This document shows, piece by piece, positions 6,485 through 12,822 of a DNA stretch of 12,983 nt; the stretch's first letter is position 1, and the number at the start of each line of letters is the position of its first letter. Made by a program: the position numbers and the translations under genes. A model generated the notes under the pieces. It made no database searches and was not told where the DNA came from. It was given only the letters and a program-made list of their open reading frames with translations. The DNA comes from an uncultured Erysipelotrichaceae bacterium (GTDB lineage Bacteria; Bacillota_I; Bacilli_A; Erysipelotrichales; Erysipelotrichaceae). The stretch lies in contig CADBPK010000142.1 in the NCBI GenBank assembly GCA_902796465.1, positions 1 to 12,983 on the forward strand, given 5' to 3'.

Positions 6485-8020
6485 ATGCTTTGTTTTCTTT
6501 TTTCAGAAGGCAGTCGAGATCCTTCAGATCACAGTATTTGATCAGCATTTCATTCATGACTTCGAAGTTGACGATGAAGACATTCGCTGCCATCAGAAGG
6601 CCGAGGGAGTCAGCCGGCAGTCCCAATTCAGTAAACAAAAGTGTATATGTAGCGATGATCCCGCCCGGTATTTTCGGGGAAGCGATCGTCAGTTCGAGGA
6701 TCAGCAGTACGATCAGGATCAGCTGCGGCGCGGGAATGCTCATACCGGCGCTGTATGCCGTATAGAACACACCGGAGAAAAGAGGAATGACCACGGATAC
6801 GGAGAACATGGCATGGGCAAGCGGGATCCAGAAACTGTAGACCATTTTGTCCACTTTGAGCTCTTCTTCGCAGATCGTATACTCTTTCGGAATGACAGCG
6901 GATGTGGAAGCTGACGCGAATGTGGAGAACAGCAGCGGGGAGATCTGATGCAGGAACTCCCTGATGTTCACTTTCCGCAATACCGCCAGCCTTGCCAGAA
7001 GCACTGCGCTGACCAGGATATTGGCGATCAGATTGACCGCGATGATCTTCCATACACTGAGAACAGTGGAAAGATTATTTGTTGCGAATGTTTTGAACAG
7101 ACTGAGGAATACTGTAAACGGGATAATACCCGCAACGATCCGCATCATCTGCATGGCGATGGTATTCAGGTCAGGGATCAGTTCCCGTACCTTTCCTGCC
7201 CTTTCACCGAGTGAGAGGATCGCGATACCGGCAATGAAGGCAATGAATACGACCTGGACCGCATTCGCTTCCGTAAACGGCGTAATGAAATTGACCGGTA
7301 TGATCTCCAGGAAGATCCTGACCAGTGTACTGATCTCAAATCCCCCGGTTCCGAAAGACAGTGTTCCCGGGAACAACAGCATGCACAGCGGGAATGTCAC
7401 GGCGAGTATAAGCAATATCACTGCCGCGAACCTCTTCAGCACCCGGACACCGATCGTGCTCAGCGAAGAAGTTTCATCGAGGGCACAGATCCCTGCCAGT
7501 ATGGAGATAAAGATCAGCGGGATCGTCAGTCCCGCAACCAGTTTCGGCAGTCTTGCGGCAAGCGGTTCTATGATATTGACCAGCAGGAAATCCAGGATAT
7601 CTTTTGGAAGGAACCGGGACAAAAATCCGCACACCAGCGCCAGCAGGACAGCGATCGTCAGTTTCCCGCCCGGTATCCTGGTCTTTTCTTTTTTCTGCAG
7701 TAAAAAAAGACTTCATTCACACCGCGGCGGTAATGGTATGCCGGTTTGTTTTCTTCCTGTACAAGCAGGTTGTTCAGGATCGAAAACTCGCTGCCCGCAT
7801 CCTCGGTAATCGGATCATATTCCTCACCTTCCGCGCGGATGGTGATCCGGCCGGTACCGAGCAGTTTCCGGATCGTCAGGGAATACTCAGCCTCAGATGA
7901 AAAGCGGTCCCTGAAATTCAGCAGGATCTCTTCTGCCATCAGCCTGGTCTTCAGATGATCGGGAAACGCTTTTTCAATCTTCGAAATACTGTCCGTAATA
8001 TTCTGATTGGTTAGTTTCAT
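6483..8020 (-). CDS. GHKL-ATPase-like domain joined by a -1 frameshift to an SDF (dicarboxylate/amino acid:cation) symporter
   Basis: Two frames make up this gene. The first (8020-7658) encodes 120 residues resembling a RsbW-like GHKL ATPase: an N-box E31-x3-N35 in EEILLNF, an AEGEEYDP segment (63-70) where such proteins have their nucleotide-binding loop, and YHYRRGVNEVFF (95-106) near the end of the fold. The second (open from 7712, stop at 6483) encodes the transporter, beginning KTRIPGGKLTIAVLLAL, with about eight hydrophobic segments, the serine-rich re-entrant loop SASTSAVIP and IPGG in the second loop. The canonical NMDGT sodium motif is replaced by an MFSVSV-like stretch. A -1 slip at 7694-7688 gives one 512-residue protein. 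The only start-like codon before the first membrane segment in the second frame (GTG, 7634) lies inside that segment and has no ribosome binding site. Either programmed frameshifting or a recent inactivating indel could explain this. Confidence 0.8.
7688..7694 (-). other. Candidate programmed -1 frameshift site (A_AAA_AAG)
   Basis: In the zero frame of the GHKL reading frame the codons are AGA AAA AAG AAA, so A_AAA_AAG lies exactly in X_XXY_YYZ phase (codons 109-111). A -1 slip continues as GAA AAG ACC AGG, directly into the symporter frame. This heptamer is the one used by Escherichia coli dnaX. Nine bases downstream, GGAtACCGGG (7678-7669) can pair with CCCGGTTCC (7618-7610), nine pairs with one bulged base; a shorter alternative is CAGGA with TCCTG (7648-7644). 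The zero-frame stop is TGA at 7660-7658. No strong Shine-Dalgarno-like stimulator is seen upstream. Confidence 0.55.
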
Positions 8021-8043
8021 ACATTACTGCCTTTTACAGATTC

Positions 8044-8049
8044 ATTATA
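8044..8049 (-). promoter_or_regulatory. -10 element of the GHKL/symporter gene
   Basis: A consensus TATAAT (8049-8044, minus strand) lies 23 bases before the ATG at 8020. The -35 region is not recognisable. An AAAAGG ribosome binding site sits between the element and the start codon. Confidence 0.45.
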
Positions 8050-8079
8050 CTATCGAATCCTTCTCTTCCGGCTGATACA

Positions 8080-8125
8080 CATATAAAAGCCGGTCATTTT
8101 CATCTGACCCGATGATCTGACCGGC
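8080..8125 (-). terminator. Terminator of the YdcF-VanX operon
   Basis: GCCGGTCA (8089-8096) and TGACCGGC (8118-8125) form an eight-base-pair stem. An inner stem of TCATC (8100-8104) with GATGA (8111-8115) extends it into a long hairpin. On the minus strand it is followed by TTTTATAT, 22 bases after the VanX stop codon. Confidence 0.72.
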
Positions 8126-8147
8126 AGGTATTTCTGCATATGTTCTA

Positions 8148-8792
8148 CTAAAGCACACGGACAGGAAATGTGAAATACGTATCCGGGCATGGCTCATCTT
8201 TCAGTGTGAAATGCCACCATTCCTCATCCAGTCCCCTGAATCCATGCCGGAGCATGACATCCTTCAGCAGCATCCTGTTCTCATACTGTTCTTCTGTGAC
8301 GCCTTTGTAATCCGGATGGCTCAGTTCCCCAAAATAATCGAATGTGCCGCCCATATCCAGATCCTGCTGTGTACGCATGTCAAACAAGGTCAGGTCTACG
8401 GTGCTTCCCCTGCTGTGTCCGGAATGTTCCGCTACATATCCCATAGGGATAATATCTTTTTTGTCGATTTCCGGATAAAAGTACTCCTTCATGCGGATAT
8501 CTGACGGATCTGCTGCCCAGCGCATGAAATGATCCACGGCTTTCTGGGGACGGTAGGCATCGAAGATCTTCAGACGGTATCCCTTTTCTTTCATTTCGCC
8601 GCTGACTTCCTTCAGTCTTACTGCGGCTTCTTTCCGCAGCACGGCGACAGGCGCTTCATAGCCGTCGATTCGTTCACCGATAAAATTGAACGAAGAGTAA
8701 TACCGGATATCCAGCAGGACATCCGGGATATATGCACTGATCAGGACAAAGTCTGATGCGTCATCCGAGAATCTGATTTTCTGTTCCGTCAT
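8148..8792 (-). CDS. VanX/DdpX-type D-alanyl-D-alanine dipeptidase (peptidase M15D)
   Basis: The 214-residue protein has the complete VanX zinc site: H126 and D133 in SGHSRGSTVD (124-133), E191 as catalytic base and H194 as third zinc ligand in EWWHF (191-195). DAYRP (78-82) carries the arginine that corresponds to R71 of VanX. The length fits the family (about 200). It hydrolyses D-Ala-D-Ala in the cytoplasm. With no vanH or vanA ligase here, salvage or turnover of D-Ala is more likely than glycopeptide resistance. No signal peptide is visible. The start at 8792 follows GGGGAGG by five bases. It begins 12 bases after the YdcF copy 2 stop, so the two are co-transcribed. Confidence 0.92.
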   Translation of the reverse strand: MTEQKIRFSDDASDFVLISAYIPDVLLDIRYYSSFNFIGERIDGYEAPVAVLRKEAAVRLKEVSGEMKEKGYRLKIFDAYRPQKAVDHFMRWAADPSDIRMKEYFYPEIDKKDIIPMGYVAEHSGHSRGSTVDLTLFDMRTQQDLDMGGTFDYFGELSHPDYKGVTEEQYENRMLLKDVMLRHGFRGLDEEWWHFTLKDEPCPDTYFTFPVRVL

Positions 8793-8804
8793 ATATTCCT
8801 CCCC

Positions 8805-10019
8805 TCAGTATCTGTAGATATACACGGTCATAGCCCAGTAGAGTATGAGCATGCAAATCAGGATCGCAGCCTGCTTTCCCCTGTGCTCCGTCAGCAAGCC
8901 GACAAACTCGCGCACGGAGGCATTTGGCCAGAAGTACCATTTCGTCTTTGCCCCGATGCCGGTTGCGCGCATCTTGACCCTGCGTGCCCAGATACCGCTG
9001 CGGAATACATGGTAATTCGTGGTGGAGAAGATTACCTTCCCGCTGCCGTGCTCTTCGATCTTTTCCTTGGAAAACTTCATGTTCTCCAGGGTGGTCCGGG
9101 ACTTGTCTTCCATGATGATTTCTTCTTCCGGTATCCCCTGTTCCACAAGATAGTTTTTCATGGATTCACTTTCGGAGATCACTTCATCCGGTCCTTTTCC
9201 GCCGGATGTCACAAAGACGATATCTTTGCCGGCTGCTTCCTTCTGCTTATTCCGGAAAGCAACCGCCCTGTCGATCCTGCCCCGCAGGAGCGGGGACGGT
9301 GTCCCGTCCGGCCGCAGTCCGCATCCCAGAACGATAACATAATCCTTGTTGTATGCCGGTTCATGTCTGACCACGATGATATTGGCGATGATCGTACCGA
9401 TGAGCATACATTCAAAATACAGATATACTGCCGCAAAAGTATTCACCAGGAGGTCGTGCATGCGCACCTCTTCCAGGGATCCTGAGGCATAATAATCAGC
9501 CCGGTAGAGAAATATGTCCCCTGCCACGAGCAGAAATGCCAGGATGATGCCGAGAACATTGACAAAGCGGAATCCTTCATGCCGGATCAGGGAGATATTG
9601 GAAATACAGAGGGCGATCGAGAAAACAGCGATGAAAGGAAATGTGATGATCATATAGCTTTTGGCAGAGCTCAGAAGCGTATATACAATCTGCTCGCCGG
9701 TATATTCCTCCGGGAACTGCAGGATCTGTTTCGCCAGGATGAAGAATGTGATCAGCACAAAGAGCAGGAATATGGCAAAGCCGACATAGATGATCGTGTT
9801 GTATGAATACGGGTTGTACTGCAGCTGTTTGATAAAGGCGGAAAGCAGAAGAGCGATCGTGATGATCAGGTATACGCTCATGATGATGCACAGCAGACTC
9901 GCAGACGTTCCCTTTAAAAGAATGATGATTCCCATCAGTACTGCCGTAATCAGTGACAGTACCGCGATATTCCATACTTTTGGTTTCTTGTCCCTCGAAT
10001 CAAACCGGATCTGTTTCAT
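8805..10019 (-). CDS. Membrane-anchored YdcF/DUF218 (SanA-like) family protein, copy 2
   Basis: From the ATG at 10019 (MKQIRFDSRDKK) the protein has 404 residues. About six hydrophobic segments (18-36, 40-64, 74-98, 122-143, 153-171, 190-216) precede the DUF218 domain (about 225-372), which carries GCG (232-234), SGGKGPDE (272-279), the E-D-x-S-x-x-T-x-E-N box (304-313) and NYHVFR (335-340). A last hydrophobic segment lies at 383-402. A longer start at 10055 exists, but GGAGG seven bases before 10019 decides the shorter one. It shares long identical blocks with copy 1 (GIPEE, IIMED, SGGKGPDE), so the two are clear paralogues. It leads an operon with the VanX-type dipeptidase, which suggests a cell-wall role. 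Confidence 0.87.
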   Translation of the reverse strand: MKQIRFDSRDKKPKVWNIAVLSLITAVLMGIIILLKGTSASLLCIIMSVYLIITIALLLSAFIKQLQYNPYSYNTIIYVGFAIFLLFVLITFFILAKQILQFPEEYTGEQIVYTLLSSAKSYMIITFPFIAVFSIALCISNISLIRHEGFRFVNVLGIILAFLLVAGDIFLYRADYYASGSLEEVRMHDLLVNTFAAVYLYFECMLIGTIIANIIVVRHEPAYNKDYVIVLGCGLRPDGTPSPLLRGRIDRAVAFRNKQKEAAGKDIVFVTSGGKGPDEVISESESMKNYLVEQGIPEEEIIMEDKSRTTLENMKFSKEKIEEHGSGKVIFSTTNYHVFRSGIWARRVKMRATGIGAKTKWYFWPNASVREFVGLLTEHRGKQAAILICMLILYWAMTVYIYRY

Positions 10020-10078
10020 GTCTACGCCTCCGTGTCCATGATAAGCATACCACAATCATCTTCTCCGTTTTCCTGCGG

Positions 10079-10084
10079 TATAAT
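10079..10084 (+). promoter_or_regulatory. -10 element of the DUF2185 gene
   Basis: A consensus TATAAT lies 28 bases before the ATG at 10113; no good -35 is visible. AAGGAG sits eight bases before the start codon. The 93-base gap also has to hold the divergent promoter of YdcF copy 2, for which TATCAT (10043-10038, minus) is the only weak candidate. Confidence 0.55.
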
Positions 10085-10112
10085 GGAAACGGAATAAAAA
10101 GGAGTTTCTCTT

Positions 10113-10901
10113 ATGCATAAAGTACTGCAGGAAATCAATACACGCATCCAGGAAACAGTCAGCGCATATCTGAAGGATGTACCCCTTTCAGAACTGGAAG
10201 ACAGCGGTACTGTCTGGTACATGAACGGCAAGAACGGGACGGAATTTGACTGGCATGTGAACGGCAGGCTTTCGGACTTCTTTGTCTTCTACAATGATAA
10301 AGACAAGCTCGGTGCCGTAAAAGCGGATGTATATCAGGACGGTACTGTGTTCATGTATGTTTATACGGAACACGGCAGAAAGCTGGAGAAGGAACTGCAG
10401 GAAAAGCTGGATGTATCAGAGGATGAGCTTCTGGAACTGGCAGTGATCCTGAAAAACAACACCGATGAAAAGCGGATATGGGATTCCGCCGTCGGATCAC
10501 TGATGACCGATATCAAGCCGGATGATGCGCAGATCAGACAGTTCCTGGATAACCGTTCCTTCTATGAACCGATGCTGGAGAGAAAAGCACTGCTGATGAA
10601 GAATGCCTATGTATCCAGGGCGATCCTGGATGAAGGATGGAAACCCGGTTATATCGTCAGGGATGAGCCTCTGCATGACAATGACAGTGGCTGGTCATTC
10701 ATGGCCGGCAATGAAGATGACGAATATATCAATACTGCAAAGAATATCGTCCTCCTGCGTCTCGGACAGGTATGCCAGCTGGATCCGTCCGTATGGAAAT
10801 ACATAGACAGCCCGGTCGGCACAAGGATGATACGGATCTCTTCGGAAGAGTTCGAAGAAGATCACAATGACAAGCCGATTTATATGGAGAAACGAAACTA
10901 A
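10113..10901 (+). CDS. DUF2185 (Imm33-like) domain protein
   Basis: The 262-residue protein has two parts. Residues 1 to about 155 are not recognised; they are acidic and soluble. Residues about 165-246 match DUF2185/Imm33-like proteins: DSGWSFMAGNEDDEYI (191-206), LDPSVWKYIDSPVGT (223-237) and a short acidic tail. This domain occurs in proteins predicted as immunity factors of polymorphic toxins and in many stand-alone cytoplasmic proteins. There is no toxin gene next to it, so an immunity role is not supported here. There is no signal peptide or membrane segment. The start is fixed by AAGGAG. It is a single-gene unit with its own promoter and a strong terminator, convergent with the HIRAN gene. 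Confidence 0.78.
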   Translation: MHKVLQEINTRIQETVSAYLKDVPLSELEDSGTVWYMNGKNGTEFDWHVNGRLSDFFVFYNDKDKLGAVKADVYQDGTVFMYVYTEHGRKLEKELQEKLDVSEDELLELAVILKNNTDEKRIWDSAVGSLMTDIKPDDAQIRQFLDNRSFYEPMLERKALLMKNAYVSRAILDEGWKPGYIVRDEPLHDNDSGWSFMAGNEDDEYINTAKNIVLLRLGQVCQLDPSVWKYIDSPVGTRMIRISSEEFEEDHNDKPIYMEKRN

Positions 10902-10924
10902 AACCGGAACAGATTCCGGTTTTA
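10901..10924 (+). terminator. Bidirectional terminator between DUF2185 and HIRAN genes
   Basis: AAACCGGAA (10901-10909) and TTCCGGTTT (10914-10922) form a perfect nine-base-pair stem with loop CAGA. The stem supplies T-rich tails in both directions and overlaps the DUF2185 stop codon. It lies seven bases beyond the HIRAN stop. Confidence 0.9.
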
Positions 10925-10930
10925 TTCGTA

Positions 10931-11245
10931 TCAGTTGTTTTCCGGTAATTCCAGATCATTTACATAGCACAGAATGCCTTTCGGCAGTTTATACAGGACA
11001 GTACCCACTGCTGTATCACCGATCTTGTCATACAGACGGCCGGCACTCCAGCTTTCACCCATAACAGTATACGGGGAATTCGCTACATAACCGATATGTC
11101 CGAGTCCTTCCAGCTCCACTTTGATCGCTTCTTTATCAACTTCATTGTCCGGTTCCTTTACCAGTTTTACTGTCATTTCCGGTTCGAAGAACTCATCCCC
11201 GAAATAGTGACCTGTGCCTGTGATCGTAAAATAGATTCTCTTCAT
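10931..11245 (-). CDS. Stand-alone HIRAN-domain protein
   Basis: The whole 104-residue protein is one HIRAN domain: ITGTGHYFG near the N-terminus, the hallmark EPDNEVDKEAIKV (31-43) and IGYV (51-54). In larger proteins (HLTF/Rad5-type helicases) the HIRAN domain binds 3' single-stranded DNA ends; small free-standing bacterial versions are common and of unknown role. No helicase or nuclease partner is encoded nearby. AAAGGAAGG lies about ten bases before the ATG. No clear promoter was found upstream. The domain call is firm; DNA binding is inferred from the family. Confidence 0.82.
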   Translation of the reverse strand: MKRIYFTITGTGHYFGDEFFEPEMTVKLVKEPDNEVDKEAIKVELEGLGHIGYVANSPYTVMGESWSAGRLYDKIGDTAVGTVLYKLPKGILCYVNDLELPENN

Positions 11246-11350
11246 ATCCGGTGCTTCCTTCCTTTGACACCTATATGGTAGAACAGGTCACTATGCATTT
11301 TTTACGCCAGCAAATATCTTTTTTCCAGATCCTGTATTTGGTCAGTTCAG

Positions 11351-11379
11351 TTGACAATGAGAACCATGAAGGCTACTAT
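11351..11379 (+). promoter_or_regulatory. Promoter of the riboswitch-CDF unit
   Basis: A perfect TTGACA (11351-11356), a 17-base spacer and TACTAT (11374-11379) predict a transcript start near 11386, about 28 bases before the riboswitch aptamer. Confidence 0.72.
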
Positions 11380-11412
11380 TTAGACACCCCTTTGCACTGC
11401 ATATATCTACAG

Positions 11413-11505
11413 TACAAACTGATCAGGCAGTACCGATAAGGTATGTAGCCGGGCTGTGAATACAGCAGCAGAATGAGCATACGGCACATCTGCGGGACAG
11501 TAGTA
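11413..11505 (+). ncRNA. NiCo (czcD) riboswitch aptamer
   Basis: The segment carries the elements of the czcD/NiCo aptamer in order: CAGGCA, a TACC/GGTA hairpin, GTAGCCGGGCTG, a perfect GCTGT/ACAGC hairpin (11453-11466), CAGAATGAGCATACGGCACATCTG, and the terminal GGGACAGT that closes P1 with ACTG (11418-11421). From memory it closely resembles the Erysipelotrichaceae NiCo riboswitch of known structure. These RNAs bind Co(II) and Ni(II) cooperatively, and later work found that they also respond to Fe(II). The position directly before a CDF exporter gene is the classic context. Confidence 0.9.
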
Positions 11506-11525
11506 TGTTCCGGGGTGTGCTTTTT
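11484..11525 (+). terminator. Riboswitch expression platform (conditional terminator)
   Basis: GCACATCT(G)CGGGACA (11484-11499) can pair with TGTTCCGGGGTGTGC (11506-11520) around the loop GTAGTA, followed by TTTTTATC. The 5' arm is part of the conserved aptamer (P4 end and GGGACAG). Metal binding should therefore prevent the terminator and turn the gene on, as known for NiCo riboswitches. A second hairpin, TGTTCCGG (11506-11513) with CCGGAACA (11531-11538), excludes this stem. Confidence 0.75.
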
Positions 11526-11577
11526 ATCTACCGGAACAGATATGGATATGATTGCTGTCCGGGAGAGAGGTGTTTAT

Positions 11578-12480
11578 ATGGATGAGAAAAAGATTGTAAA
11601 ACAGATATCGCGTGTCGGTATACTCGGCAATATCGTGCTGGCAGGATTCAAGCTCGCAGCAGGTCTGCTTGGAAAATCCGGAGCTATGGTATCAGACGCA
11701 GTTCATTCCCTTTCAGATGTCTTCGCTACTTTCGTGGCCTATATCGGCGTACGTCTGGCAGGACAGGAAGAAGACGCGGAACATCCTTATGGTCATGAAC
11801 GTCTGGAATGTGTAGCCGCTCTGATCCTCGGGCTGATCCTGGCCGGTACGGGATTGGGGATCGGCTGGAGCGGATTAACAAAGCTGTTCGACAAAAACCA
11901 GACGCTTGCAGTGCCTACCCTGCTGCCTCTGATCGCCGCAGTGGTATCGATCATCGTCAAGGAAGGCATGTTCTGGTATACCATGCATTACGCGAAAAAG
12001 CTTAACTCTGACGCATTCAAGGCAGACGCGTGGCATCACCGCTCAGACGCCATTTCTTCCATCGGCGCTTTCATCGGTATCGGCATGGCCAAGCTGGGCT
12101 ATCCGATCATGGATCCCATTGCCAGTGTCATCATCTGTCTGTTCATCCTGAAGGTCGCCTATGAAATCTCCATGGATGCCATTGATAAGATGCTGGATAC
12201 ATCGTGTGACAGTGAATTTGAAGAAGAACTTAAAAACTTTATCGAGAAGCAGAACGGTGTAAACCGGATCGACCTCCTGCATACACGTTTATTTGGAAAC
12301 AAGATCTATGTGGATCTGGAGATCGCAGTCGATCCGTATATCTCCCTGATCGATGCGCACGAGATTGCAGAGAGCGTACACAGCAGTGTTGAGAAACAGT
12401 ATCCCAATATCAAGCACATCATGATCCATGTCAATCCGGATGAAGAGATAATGAAGGAATCAACAATCATACATGAATGA
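11578..12480 (+). CDS. Cation diffusion facilitator (CDF) divalent-metal exporter
   Basis: The 300-residue protein has the normal CDF length and layout: about six membrane segments, then a cytoplasmic ferredoxin-like domain (about 208-289). The intramembrane metal site is visible as H43-x3-D47 (VHSLSD) and H153-x3-D157 (WHHRSD). It exchanges divalent cations for protons and exports them. Specificity cannot be read from these residues alone, but the NiCo riboswitch implies cobalt, nickel or iron(II). The start is the ATG at 11578, seven bases after GAGAGAGG. The frame extends upstream to 11473, but that ATG lies inside the aptamer and has no ribosome binding site. The unit is monocistronic, ending in a terminator. 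Confidence 0.93.
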   Translation: MDEKKIVKQISRVGILGNIVLAGFKLAAGLLGKSGAMVSDAVHSLSDVFATFVAYIGVRLAGQEEDAEHPYGHERLECVAALILGLILAGTGLGIGWSGLTKLFDKNQTLAVPTLLPLIAAVVSIIVKEGMFWYTMHYAKKLNSDAFKADAWHHRSDAISSIGAFIGIGMAKLGYPIMDPIASVIICLFILKVAYEISMDAIDKMLDTSCDSEFEEELKNFIEKQNGVNRIDLLHTRLFGNKIYVDLEIAVDPYISLIDAHEIAESVHSSVEKQYPNIKHIMIHVNPDEEIMKESTIIHE

Positions 12481-12485
12481 TGAAA

Positions 12486-12510
12486 GACGGTTAGAAAACC
12501 GCCTTTTCTT
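12486..12510 (+). terminator. Terminator of the CDF exporter gene
   Basis: GACGGTT (12486-12492) pairs with AACCGCC (12497-12503) with one mismatch, followed by TTTTCTTT. It starts five bases after the stop codon. Confidence 0.78.
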
Positions 12511-12822
12511 TACGAGTACAACAATATCTTGTTTATCCAATTAAAAGCATTGCATGCTATCAAGTCAAAGTGATATCGGCTTTCCCTACTAAAACCTTTT
12601 CCCCACACTGCCCCCCCAATTTATTCCCAATCATCGGTGAAAATACGTACGAAATCCGTGCAGAATCCGTGAAAACTGTTTGCGTAGTCCCACTCATGCG
12701 TATCAGGAATGAAGATTGAAAAGTAGAGATACGTGCAGGATTCGTAAGACAGTACTCAGAGCAGGTGCTTTATTTTCACTCAGGAAGAACCGCCCGCATA
12801 CTCAAAGCAGAAATGATAATTG
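12511..12822. other. Intergenic stretch with short degenerate repeats, no gene seen
   Basis: No open frame with coding character is visible. The stretch holds a C-rich patch (12601-12616) and a run of related short motifs: ATCCGTG twice in tandem (near 12654-12673), and the pair ATACGTACGAAATCCGTG and ATACGTGCAGGATTCGTA. An approximate direct repeat, TACTCAgAGCAG (near 12754) and TACTCAaAGCAG (near 12799), precedes the end of the AraC-type gene. No convincing terminator for that gene was found. Confidence 0.4.

Noticed and set aside
7632..7634. GTG as an independent start of the symporter
   Set aside because: It falls inside the first membrane segment and has no Shine-Dalgarno sequence. In-frame residues upstream (KTRIPGGKL) clearly belong to the transporter.
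6964..7809. Plus-strand open frame of 281 codons
   Set aside because: It is the complement of the symporter gene. Its serine-, threonine- and isoleucine-rich composition is that of a complement translation.
8148..8792. Vancomycin resistance cluster
   Set aside because: Only the dipeptidase is present, with no vanH, vanA/B ligase, or vanRS two-component genes in the window.
11473..11577. Longer N-terminus of the CDF exporter
   Set aside because: That ATG lies inside the riboswitch aptamer. The start at 11578 has a proper ribosome binding site and gives the normal family length.
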